Origin: DAOUAJ01 sp034433615
GTDB taxonomy: Bacteria; Chloroflexota; Anaerolineae; DUEN01
DNA length: 16,531 nucleotides
Reading direction: 5' to 3'
NCBI GenBank assembly: GCA_034433615.1
Contig: DAOUAJ010000161.1
Span: forward strand, 1 to 16,531
Every line of letters begins with the position of its first letter. The first letter of the stretch is position 1. A model generated the notes under the pieces. It made no database searches and was not told where the DNA came from. It was given only the letters and a program-made list of their open reading frames with translations. The position numbers were made by a program, and so were the translations under genes. Positions 7,234 through 13,562 of the stretch are shown one piece after another.

Positions 7234-7569
7234 TGGCTTCCTCCTCGTATTTCTTGAATCTTAACGATGATGGCCTCCACCGCCTGCTCCAGGTCTTCCT
7301 GGGAATAGGCCAGCGGCTTGAAGGGGCCGATCTTTCTGATCTTGAGGTCCTTGCCCAGGTTGATGTAGCCGTCTATCCGCGCCCCGGTCCGCTCGGCGAT
7401 CTTGCGCACGCAGGAGTTGGGGCAACCATCTATAGCGATTACCGTCTCCAGGCTCTGCATCGTCCGGAAAGGCGGCGACGCCGGTCAGTTCGCCGACGCT
7501 CGACATGGCTCCACCACAGTAGAAAATGCCGACGCGGGGCTTCTCTGCATCCTTGTGTTTCTGGCTCAT
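7230..7569 (-). pseudogene. Second DGC-domain protein gene, internally deleted and frameshifted
   Basis: Two overlapping frames together make a recognisable but broken DGC-domain protein. The first starts at ATG 7569 (overlapping the upstream DGC stop as ATGA) and reads PRVGIFYCGGAMSSVGELTG, the N-terminal family motif with Cys18. After VAAF it loses similarity. The second frame, from about 7460, carries SLETVIAIDGCPNSCVRK and the full C-terminal half, ending in TGA at 7232-7230. Compared with the intact neighbour, about 30-35 residues between LTG..AA and the IDGC motif are missing, including the middle C-LPA segment, and the frame changes at the join. A restart at ATG 7460 could still make a 76-residue DGC-motif product. 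A sequencing indel alone would not remove that many residues. The N-terminus differs from the other copies (YCGGAMSS rather than FACFSGGSNT), so it is a separate subfamily. Confidence 0.72.
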
Positions 7570-7985
7570 TGAACTTCCTTCCGAGTGAAATCTTGGGCCG
7601 CCTCTGCCCCGGCCTGGATGCGCGTGATCAGGGCACTGGTTACTGCCTGGACCTCCTGCTCCGTGAACTCAAGGCTCGTGAAAGGGCCTCTTTTGGTGAT
7701 CCCCAGGTCTTCCTCCAGATTCAGGTAGATCGCCGGCTCAATCCCAACACTGGCCAGCAGTCGTCTGGCGCATCCGTTGTGGCAGCCATCTATCACGATG
7801 ATCTTCCCGATTTTCCTTACCAGGGCGGACTGCCTGGGAACCTGGTTCAAGATGGCTGGCAGCGAGCAGATGCTGACCGTCTCACTGCCCAGGCGTCTCA
7901 CCGCCTCCAGGGCGGCCGTGCCAGTCAGCGAGCCAGTGTTGGAACCGCCGCTGAAGCAGGCAAACAGCCCCACTTTGGGTAGCAT
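7566..7985 (-). CDS. DGC-domain putative zinc-binding protein (intact copy)
   Basis: A complete 139-residue member of the DGC-domain family (putative zinc-binding; PF08859-like), of unknown biochemical function. Four conserved cysteines are seen: C10 (FACFSGGSNT), C40 (ICSLPA), and C68 and C72 (IDGCHNGC); these are presumed metal ligands. The C-terminal part has the YLNLEEDLGI segment and an amphipathic helix EQEVQAVTSALITRI. I chose the ATG at 7985, which has AAGGAG upstream and begins where similarity begins, over an ATG 8 codons earlier at 8009. It ends in an ATGA overlap with the broken second copy. It follows the AhpD-like gene by 27 bases. This copy is the reference against which the three damaged copies were recognised. 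Confidence 0.85.
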   Translation of the reverse strand: MLPKVGLFACFSGGSNTGSLTGTAALEAVRRLGSETVSICSLPAILNQVPRQSALVRKIGKIIVIDGCHNGCARRLLASVGIEPAIYLNLEEDLGITKRGPFTSLEFTEQEVQAVTSALITRIQAGAEAAQDFTRKEVQ

Positions 7986-8012
7986 AACTTTCTCCTTCTG
8001 CGAGTCCATTTG

Positions 8013-8390
8013 TCAGGCTTCCGCTCGCTGCGTCTGTTGCCAGGCCCCCAAAAACACGGCAAAAGCCGGCATCCCGGCTACCGGGATGATCGTGAAGGCG
8101 GTCTCTATTAACTCCTGCTCGCTGGCCCCGGCGTGCAGCGCCCCGGTGATGTGCATGGCCGTCGCCTCGCGGTCGTGCTGGGCGGCGGTGATGGCGGCGT
8201 GGATCAAGAACTTGTGCTTTTTCGACACCGCGCCTTCGTTCAGCGTCAGCTCGTGCAGCCGCAGAAAGGCAGCGCATAGCTCCGGGCTCTTCCGGTTCAA
8301 GAAGGCCACCGGGTCCAACACCTTGCCGAACTCCTGGCCAAAGGCGGCCAGGCTCTCGACAACCTGATCCGTCGTTGACTGATTTCTCAC
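8013..8390 (-). CDS. AhpD-like / carboxymuconolactone decarboxylase-family protein lacking the CxxC
   Basis: A 125-residue all-helical protein of the AhpD/CMD superfamily. I chose a GTG start at 8390 because AAGGAGG lies just upstream and the family fold begins there (RNQSTTDQVVESLAAFGQEFG); an earlier in-frame start would add unrelated sequence. The core reads KHKFLIHAAITAAQHDREATAMHITGALHAGASEQELIETA. Aligned with the canonical paralogue at 9441-9803 (CDGCVAYH), the two redox cysteines are replaced (DREATAMH), leaving only the histidine. Alkylhydroperoxidase or disulfide-reductase chemistry by CxxC is therefore impossible. A CMD-like enzymatic, structural or ligand-binding role remains possible. 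It lies 27 bases upstream of the intact DGC gene. Confidence 0.82.
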   Translation of the reverse strand: MRNQSTTDQVVESLAAFGQEFGKVLDPVAFLNRKSPELCAAFLRLHELTLNEGAVSKKHKFLIHAAITAAQHDREATAMHITGALHAGASEQELIETAFTIIPVAGMPAFAVFLGAWQQTQRAEA

Positions 8391-8544
8391 AAGCCACCTC
8401 CTTAGATGCGATTTTGCGTGCGACCACAAAAGCGACGGGGATATCCAAAAACAGGCCTTTGTCATCGCATACGATATGAAGTGTCTTTTCATCAATTCGA
8501 CGCCGCGACGCAACGCCAGCGTATCCAACTTTCGTCATGGTCAT
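8391..8544 (-). pseudogene. Possible small gene or relic coupled to the DUF6951-like gene
   Basis: An ATG at 8544 overlaps the stop of the upstream gene (ATGA) and opens a frame of about 50 gene-like codons: VGYAGVASRRRIDEKTLHIV, then DDKGLFLDIPVAFVVARKIA. This has the mix of hydrophobic strands and charges of a real small protein. The frame does not stop before the AhpD-like gene; it continues across it in another frame for a further 170 codons of implausible Gly/Arg-rich sequence. I infer a gene whose 3' end was lost or replaced when the downstream gene was joined, or a short coding stretch whose stop has mutated. I do not recognise the family. Confidence 0.4.
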
Positions 8545-8906
8545 TTCGCCACCTGCACACTCATCCCCGAAGGCTCGCCTGAACCGGGCACAGCTTCGAC
8601 GAACTCGATCTGGCTCAGCGCCGATGGGAAGATATTGGCTTCCACTTCTAACGCCTTGAGAATGGCCGCCGGGATGATGCAACTGTTACGGCACAGGTGC
8701 TCGCTTGCCAACCGGTACACGGCCGTCTCCAGTAGCGGCGCGCTCATCTCATGCGCGATGTCCAGCGTCTTCAGCACCTCAGCCAGCGCCTGTACGTGTT
8801 CGCAAGTGGTCATGAACTCCACAGCCACATGGGTCATGTCTGTGCGGCGGGCCTCGATGGTGCTTTCCTGCCCACAGGCGCCGGCCCTCACCCAAACCAG
8901 GCTCAT
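8541..8906 (-). CDS. DUF6951-like small cysteine-conserving protein
   Basis: A 121-residue protein that resembles, from memory, the uncharacterised DUF6951 family. The pattern is an N-terminal strand ending in AGACG (C11), a strand and TTCEHVQALAEVL (C35), then CRNSCIIPAAILKALEVEA (C72, C76) and a C-terminal acidic strand. The four cysteines look like ligands of a metal or cluster, but that is inference. The ATG at 8906 has GGAAGGGAA upstream and lies 12 bases after the stop of the cyclic-nucleotide-binding-fold gene, so both are likely in one operon. The stop overlaps the start of a possible gene relic. Confidence 0.65.
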   Translation of the reverse strand: MSLVWVRAGACGQESTIEARRTDMTHVAVEFMTTCEHVQALAEVLKTLDIAHEMSAPLLETAVYRLASEHLCRNSCIIPAAILKALEVEANIFPSALSQIEFVEAVPGSGEPSGMSVQVAK

Positions 8907-8918
8907 GGTTCCCTTCCC

Positions 8919-9404
8919 TTAAATGGATGCCACATGTTCCAGCATCAGTAATCCCCGGATGTTCGGCGGACACAGACCGTGCTCCTGCAACCGTCCATAC
9001 AGGTCCTGGAGCATGTGCTGGCTGATCTTCCAGAAGACCTCCGGATCTTTGAGACGATCCAGATCGAGCGAGATCAATGACACCGGCTCCAGAGCGTAGG
9101 CGGAGACCGCAATGCGATCTGGCCGGATCCATTTCGCCCAGCCGAAGGCGACGCCAGGGGAACTCAGCTCCATCCTGGCCTCACCGCCACATCGGCCGCC
9201 CTCGGTCCACACGACCAGGCACAGTGCCACCCTGCCCTGACGCAAAATGAACACGCGTTCGTCCCGGCCATCGGCTCGCAGGATCATCTGCCCAGGCTCG
9301 TATACGTGGACGCTGCCCCAGTTCGCCAGCGCCATCCATTCGGCCTCGGTGAGCGCAGCCAGTAATGGGCTGGCACGTAGTGTCTCGATCACCTTGCCGC
9401 TCAT
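8919..9404 (-). CDS. Solitary cyclic-nucleotide-binding-fold (Crp-like) protein without DNA-binding domain
   Basis: A 161-residue protein built of a Crp/Fnr-type effector domain. Residues 1-25 give the entry helix (VIETLRASPLLAALTEAEW), 33-60 the VYEPGQMILRADGRDERVFILRQGRVAL beta-roll typical of cNMP-binding domains, and 75-125 the rest of the roll and hinge. After the long helix at about 122-142 there is only a short tail; the usual helix-turn-helix is absent. It therefore probably senses a ligand or redox state through protein contacts, not by binding DNA. The typical phosphate-binding RxA arginine motif is not clear, so the ligand may not be cAMP. The ATG at 9404 (GAGGGG upstream) is preferred over a GTG 11 codons earlier. 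It begins 36 bases after the AhpD-like gene. Confidence 0.78.
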   Translation of the reverse strand: MSGKVIETLRASPLLAALTEAEWMALANWGSVHVYEPGQMILRADGRDERVFILRQGRVALCLVVWTEGGRCGGEARMELSSPGVAFGWAKWIRPDRIAVSAYALEPVSLISLDLDRLKDPEVFWKISQHMLQDLYGRLQEHGLCPPNIRGLLMLEHVASI

Positions 9405-9440
9405 GTCACCCCTCGGTTCGTGTCCATAGGCCCCCACCGA

Positions 9441-9803
9441 TCAAGTCGTCGTCGGCGTCGAGCCAGGCAAGAACTGCTCGATGGCGTCCAGGGCGTGCGC
9501 GGCATACACCGCAGCCGGGCCGCCGCCCATCAAGACCGCCACGCCGATGGTCTCCAACAGCTCCCGACGGGTGGCGCCGGCGGCCACGGCATCGTGGACG
9601 TGGTAGGCAACGCACCCGTCGCAACGCACGGCGATGCCGATCGCCAGCGCCATCAGTTCCTTAACCTTGCTGCTGAGCGCGCCTTCCTCCACAGCCTTTT
9701 TGTGTAACCGGGCGAAACCGCTCATCGGGCCTGGCAACTCCTGCCCCAGTTGCGCCAGGCGTTCCTCCAAATGTTTGTGATAGTCCACGTAATTTGTAGC
9801 CAT
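9441..9803 (-). CDS. AhpD-like carboxymuconolactone decarboxylase-family protein with CxxC
   Basis: A 120-residue AhpD-like protein with the canonical thiol site C61-DG-C64-VAY-H68, expected to act as a cytoplasmic disulfide/peroxide reductase partner. Family segments: MSGFARLHKKAVEEGALSSKVKELMALAIGIAVR, then CDGCVAYHVHDAVAAGATRRELLETIGVAVLMGGGPA. The ATG at 9803 has GGAGAAGG upstream. A possible longer N-terminus reaching 9938 reads as non-conserved Arg/Ala-rich sequence across a GC hairpin and is rejected. It is the redox-competent paralogue of the CxxC-less gene at 8013-8390, with two genes between. Confidence 0.9.
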   Translation of the reverse strand: MATNYVDYHKHLEERLAQLGQELPGPMSGFARLHKKAVEEGALSSKVKELMALAIGIAVRCDGCVAYHVHDAVAAGATRRELLETIGVAVLMGGGPAAVYAAHALDAIEQFLPGSTPTTT

Positions 9804-9827
9804 TTGCCTTCTCCACTCGAGCTGCTT

Positions 9828-9855
9828 GGGCGGGGCTGGAACGGCCGCCCCGCCC
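9828..9855. promoter_or_regulatory. Very strong GC hairpin in the leader of the AhpD-like gene
   Basis: A perfect 9-base inverted repeat, GGGCGGGGC at 9828-9836 and GCCCCGCCC at 9847-9855, with a 10-base loop. It lies 25 bases before the AhpD-like start. No T-tract follows on the minus strand, so it is not a standard intrinsic terminator. It may be an mRNA processing or stability element, or part of a factor-dependent attenuator separating the FGE-like gene from the AhpD gene. Confidence 0.5.
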
Positions 9856-10003
9856 GCTCGTTTTAACGCCACGGCCAGCGCCATTGATGACCGCGGTGTC
9901 CGTTCCCCTGGCCAGCAGAAACATTCGTCTTTTTGCATATCTCTCGGCCCAAACTTGCCCTTTCTCTCAACCTCTGTCCATGACCTGGGTTATGGCTTTG
10001 TAT
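9856..10003. other. Intergenic spacer between FGE-like and AhpD-like genes
   Basis: Together with the hairpin region this makes a 200-base gap, one of the larger non-coding gaps here. It is less GC-rich than the flanks near 9950-10000. I see no convincing -35/-10 pair and no gene-like reading frame. It probably holds the promoter or processing signals for the genes downstream of 9803. Confidence 0.4.
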
Positions 10004-10630
10004 CTATTGGCTTCCTAGGTCAGAGCCGGCTGCTGCCTGGCCCGTGGCGCTCCGTCCTGTGCCGTCAGTACATACCAGGCGAAACGTCACAAACGGATAA
10101 CTGCCATCGGTTAAGGCGCCACGGCCTGCCGTGCCATGGTTGTCCCGCAGCCATGGTGGGTGAATCATGCAATGGAGATGATTGCCAACGGCAGCCTCTT
10201 CGGGCACGCAATTCAGCCATTCGCTCAGGCAGTCAAGGGCATGACGTCGCATACCTGGCTTACCTTGGGACCAACAGGGCCAGATGTTAAACCCATTCCG
10301 CGCCTGATCGGCCAGGGCTCTCATTTCGTCTAACGTGGGCAACCGGTAACGCTGTCCATCACGCTGGGAGAGCCATTCGGCAAAAGCGTTGGCCTCCTTC
10401 GCGCTGACCCCAGTGATGGCATCCTTCCGCGCTCCACGCAACGAAGGCATCCGTCGCCCGGTCTCCCGCACGAAACAAGCGTAGTCCGCCCAGGAAATCG
10501 GCAGGATGGTGATTTCAACCGACGAATCAGCCAGCTTGATCCACTTCACGCTCTCATCTTCCCGACATTCATCCACGGATTGCCACTTCTCTTCGACCAG
10601 TGAAAACATGCATTTTTTTGCATACTCCAC
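10004..10630 (-). CDS. Compact FGE/SUMF1 (sulfatase-modifying-factor-like) fold protein
   Basis: A protein of up to 208 residues with a reduced formylglycine-generating-enzyme/SUMF1-type C-type-lectin fold. Recognised segments: SWADYACFVRETGRRMP (46-62), VSAKEANAFAEWLSQRDGQRYRLPTLDEMRALA (75-107), CLSEWLNC (134-141) and SYPFVTFRLVC (177-187), parallel to the family's VSW..A..YC.WL, YRLPTEAEWE, EW.W and GFR elements. It is shorter than active FGE or EgtB enzymes (usually 250-400 residues), and I cannot identify the catalytic cysteine pair, so a binding or structural role is more likely. The start is uncertain: a GTG at 10630 or the ATG at 10609; neither has a good ribosome site. It lies about 100 bases after EcfT, and base composition is more AT-rich than around it. 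Confidence 0.68.
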   Translation of the reverse strand: MEYAKKCMFSLVEEKWQSVDECREDESVKWIKLADSSVEITILPISWADYACFVRETGRRMPSLRGARKDAITGVSAKEANAFAEWLSQRDGQRYRLPTLDEMRALADQARNGFNIWPCWSQGKPGMRRHALDCLSEWLNCVPEEAAVGNHLHCMIHPPWLRDNHGTAGRGALTDGSYPFVTFRLVCTDGTGRSATGQAAAGSDLGSQ

Positions 10631-10730
10631 AGGTCACTTTAATTGTCGCGCCTCCGTCTATGATCTATGTCATATTCATATTCGTGCGAAAAGGGCAATG
10701 GTTGAAAGTTTAGCGAGTGTCAAGAGGAGA
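10631..10730 (-). promoter_or_regulatory. AT-rich spacer after EcfT, probable promoter region
   Basis: A 100-base gap that is conspicuously AT-rich (10660-10690). On the minus strand a perfect TTGACA occurs at 10723-10718, but no good -10 hexamer sits 16-18 bases away. A weaker pair, TTGCCC followed after 18 bases by TATGAC, lies further downstream. It plausibly carries the promoter for the FGE-like and following genes, which would separate this group from the ECF operon. No terminator hairpin was found after EcfT. Confidence 0.35.
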
Positions 10731-11471
10731 TCAATGATGCAGGCCGAGCTGGGGGAAGGTCAACACCAGCAACCCAATCACCAGCGCAGCGCCGGTGGCC
10801 AGATAATCGGCCCTGGTGATGCGCAACGGCTGGAGGTGCCGGGCTTCTCCCGAATAGGCGCGCGCCTGCGCCGCGAAAACGATCTCATCGGCACGACGCA
10901 GACTGCTCACGATGATGGTCAACAACAGCAACTGCACCGCCCGTCGGCGCTGACGGCGCAGCCCACCTCGCATACGCAGGGCATGCCACGTGTTCTGCAC
11001 TGTTTCCCGGAGAACCGGCAACATGTTGAGCGCCACCCCCAGAGCGAATCCCAGCCCTCTCAAACCGACGCGCTCCAATAGATAGGCCACCTGACCAACG
11101 GAAAGGGAGGTTGCCATCCCCCACGCCGTGATCATAATGGCCACTGCACGCAAGAGCATCTGCGCGCCGAGAGCCAGGCCGGTTGGTGACCATCGCATAC
11201 CGTAAAAGGAGGCGTCGTGGTCACCCAGCAGCCATGCACCGGAAGACAATACCAGCAATGCTGGGAACCAGACACGACGGGAACACAGGCCCGCGAGCAC
11301 GCCAGGATAGAGCAGCAGCGCGGCCCCCAGTGTCAGCCCGCACACCACCGCCACACGCCAGCCCGTCGCCAGTATCGCAGTTAGGACAACGATGGTTGCC
11401 ACGCCGAGATAACCGGCTGGCCCCAGCCGAAAACGCGGCGGACGCCCGGCTGTGTTGACCACGCTCTCCAT
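10731..11471 (-). CDS. ecfT: ECF transporter transmembrane coupling protein EcfT
   Basis: A 246-residue EcfT (CbiQ-type) membrane scaffold of an energy-coupling-factor importer. Hydrophobic segments lie at roughly residues 18-36, 40-58, 68-80, 103-122 and the C-terminus (YLATGAALVIGLLVLTF). The two coupling motifs with the Ala-Arg-Gly pattern that dock on the ATPases appear as ALRMRGG and, later, AAQARAYS. The start is the ATG at 11471, three codons from the stop of the S-component gene; a GTG directly before it is an alternative. Gene order ATPase, S component, EcfT is typical of a dedicated group I ECF system. Confidence 0.9.
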   Translation of the reverse strand: MESVVNTAGRPPRFRLGPAGYLGVATIVVLTAILATGWRVAVVCGLTLGAALLLYPGVLAGLCSRRVWFPALLVLSSGAWLLGDHDASFYGMRWSPTGLALGAQMLLRAVAIMITAWGMATSLSVGQVAYLLERVGLRGLGFALGVALNMLPVLRETVQNTWHALRMRGGLRRQRRRAVQLLLLTIIVSSLRRADEIVFAAQARAYSGEARHLQPLRITRADYLATGAALVIGLLVLTFPQLGLHH

Positions 11472-11474
11472 CAC

Positions 11475-12071
11475 CTACCCCTGTGACGGCGTTCTACCGA
11501 GACGCCGTTCCACCTGCGCGGCTAAGTCCCAGGCCAACCAGCCGCTGATCGCGCCAGTGCCCAGGTGAACGGCTAACAGCCCAACGATCACCCAAAGGAC
11601 GGCCGAGGGGGCGAGCCCCAACAGCGCGGCACCACGTTCAAGCGTGTGCTGGTAAATGGTGACCATGCCGGCGCCGGCCAGAATCCCCTGCGTCAGGAAC
11701 GGATGCACCAGGTTCCAGGTCACGGCTAGCGCGCCCCCCAATACGAAACCGCTGCGCAGGTCTCCCAGTGCCAACACTCCCACTTCGGCGAGCAGGCTCT
11801 CGGCCAGGATGGCGATCATGGGGTTGATCACGATGCCGCCGATGCTGAGCGCCTTCAGCGCCATGGTCACCGCTCCCATCATCACCAGCGAACCACGCCT
11901 GGGCACAAAAGAACGGCCGGTGAGGATGATCATCATGCCCAATGCTGTCATGATCACCCCTGTGAAGGGGACGTTCAATGCGTGCAACACCGAGCCCAGG
12001 CTCATCTCCAGCGTGCCCCACAGAGCGCCGAAGATGCCAATGTAAACCAGATCGCGCACTGAATAGTTCAT
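11475..12071 (-). CDS. Putative ECF transporter S (substrate-binding) component
   Basis: A 198-residue, very hydrophobic protein with about six membrane segments (IGIFGALWGTLEMSLGSVL, VIMTALGMMIILTG, MMGAVTMALKALSIGG, LLAEVGVLALG, VTWNLVHPFLTQGILAG, LWVIVGLLAVHLGTGAISG). Its short N-terminus and AL..GTLE motif in helix 1, with its place between the ECF ATPase and EcfT, point to the S component that binds the substrate. I cannot assign it to a known vitamin or metal family. GGGGGT precedes the ATG at 12071, and a 57-base gap separates it from the ATPase gene. Confidence 0.8.
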   Translation of the reverse strand: MNYSVRDLVYIGIFGALWGTLEMSLGSVLHALNVPFTGVIMTALGMMIILTGRSFVPRRGSLVMMGAVTMALKALSIGGIVINPMIAILAESLLAEVGVLALGDLRSGFVLGGALAVTWNLVHPFLTQGILAGAGMVTIYQHTLERGAALLGLAPSAVLWVIVGLLAVHLGTGAISGWLAWDLAAQVERRLGRTPSQG

Positions 12072-12128
12072 CCCATACCCCCATAGATTTGACTACTCCC
12101 CGGCTGTTGACAGCCGACCACGAACTGC

Positions 12129-13562
12129 TTACCCAGGTCGCCCCTCGGCAACGATGCGCCCGTTTTCCATTACGACTATACGATCAGCATAACGATGAAC
12201 GAGCTTGTAGTCATGGGTGATCATCAACGCCGTTGCGCCGGCCACATTCAACCGCTTCAAAAAAGCCATCAGGCGGCTGAGATGACGCCAGTCCTGCCCC
12301 ATGGTTGGCTCATCCAGGATCAGCAAACGCGGACGCAACGAGAGCGCGGCGCCCAGAGCCACCCGCTGCTGTTGCCCGCTGCTCAGAACAAACGGGGAGC
12401 GCCAGGCCAGGTCCGATAGGCCCATGCAGGTCAACGTTTCGACATGCGTGAAGGGATCGAAACAGCCGAAGTTGCGGGGACCGAAGGCGACCTCTTCATC
12501 CACCGTTTCGCAGAAGAGCTGCTCCAGCGGGTTTTGGAAGAGCAATCCCACGTCTACCCCCGGCCGGGGACGTTTGTCGTCCGCGAAACACACCTGGCCT
12601 GCTTGTGGCTTGACCAGGCCGGCCAGCACTCGCGCCAGTGTGCTCTTGCCGGCGCCATTGGGACCAACCACAGCCAGGAATTCGCCTGGGAGGATTTGCA
12701 GATCCACATCGTGGAGCACCAGATGGTGGCCGTAGCCTGCGCTGACCCGTTCCAGGGTGATCAGCGGCTTGCCAGAACGAGCGCTCACGCCATCACCGCA
12801 GACCAGATCCCGCCAGTCAACTTGTGGCTCACTGCTGGGCCGGCGCAGGCCCAGCCTGCGGAGAAGTTCCCGGTCGCTCAGGACAGACGACGTAGAGCCC
12901 TTGGCAACGATGCGCCCTGCATCCAACAAAATGACACGCCGGGCCAACCGCGCCAGTTCGTTGAAACGATGTTCGATGATCAGGATCGTGACACCTTGAT
13001 CCCGATGGAGACCCGCCAGCGTGTCCAACACCTGGCGCGTGCCTGCCACATCCAGCGATGACGTTGGCTCGTCCAGGATGAGCACTCTGGGGCCCATCGC
13101 CAGCACGGCGGCGATGGCAAGCCGCTGCTTCTCGCCACCGGAAAGCGTCGTCACCCGACGTTGACGCAGAGCGGCGATACCTGTCGCTGCCAGTGCCCAT
13201 TCCACTTGCTCACATACGAGCTCCGGCTCAAGCCCTAAGTTGCGCGGGCCAAAGGCGACCTCCTCTTCCACCGTCAGGTTAAAAAGCTGCGTGGCCGGGT
13301 TCTGAAAGACGATGCCCACCTGTCGCGCCACAGTCGCCGGATCGGCCACGGCAACATCCATACTATTCACCAACACTTGCCCTCGCACATGGGCAGGCTG
13401 AGCATGCGGGATGAGCCCGGCCAGGCATCGGGCCAGTGTGCTCTTGCCGCAGCCCGAAGGGCCGCTGATCAGTACGAACTCGCCGTCCTCGATGCACAGT
13501 GAGAGGTCCTGCAACGCGGGAACAGTCCCGTAGGATACGCTGAGATGACGGATCTCGATCAT
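12129..13562 (-). CDS. Fused double ATPase of an ECF transporter (EcfA1-EcfA2)
   Basis: A 477-residue protein carrying two complete ABC ATPase domains. Domain 1: Walker A GPSGCGKST at 34-42, Q-loop FQNPATQLF, signature LSGGEKQ at 140-146, Walker B LILDEPTSSLD from 161 and switch H198. Domain 2: Walker A GPNGAGKST at 300-308, Q-loop FQNPLEQLF, signature LSSGQQQ at 393-399, Walker B LLILDEPT from 413 and switch H450. The QNP..QLF sequence and the VEEEVAFGPRN stretch seen in both halves are ECF ATPase hallmarks. A linker of about 25 residues (242-266) joins them. Both sites look competent; the second signature is non-canonical (SSGQQQ). The ATG overlaps the THEP1-like stop (ATGA). Confidence 0.95.
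   Translation of the reverse strand: MIEIRHLSVSYGTVPALQDLSLCIEDGEFVLISGPSGCGKSTLARCLAGLIPHAQPAHVRGQVLVNSMDVAVADPATVARQVGIVFQNPATQLFNLTVEEEVAFGPRNLGLEPELVCEQVEWALAATGIAALRQRRVTTLSGGEKQRLAIAAVLAMGPRVLILDEPTSSLDVAGTRQVLDTLAGLHRDQGVTILIIEHRFNELARLARRVILLDAGRIVAKGSTSSVLSDRELLRRLGLRRPSSEPQVDWRDLVCGDGVSARSGKPLITLERVSAGYGHHLVLHDVDLQILPGEFLAVVGPNGAGKSTLARVLAGLVKPQAGQVCFADDKRPRPGVDVGLLFQNPLEQLFCETVDEEVAFGPRNFGCFDPFTHVETLTCMGLSDLAWRSPFVLSSGQQQRVALGAALSLRPRLLILDEPTMGQDWRHLSRLMAFLKRLNVAGATALMITHDYKLVHRYADRIVVMENGRIVAEGRPG

Noticed and set aside
7440..7480. Simple sequencing error as explanation of the broken DGC gene
   Set aside because: A one-base indel would change the frame but not remove the 30-35 residues missing relative to the intact neighbour, so a true deletion is more likely; it cannot be fully excluded without reads.
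9804..9938. 45-codon N-terminal extension of the AhpD-like protein
   Set aside because: Non-conserved Arg/Ala/Pro-rich sequence that runs through a GC hairpin; the ATG at 9803 has a strong Shine-Dalgarno sequence and matches the family start.
10718..10723. Perfect TTGACA -35 box after EcfT
   Set aside because: No acceptable -10 hexamer at 16-18 bases, so I do not call a defined promoter, only a probable promoter region.
10506..11081. Plus-strand frame spanning the EcfT 3' end and the AT-rich spacer
   Set aside because: Gln/His-rich shadow of EcfT; no domain is recognisable and it crosses a probable promoter region.
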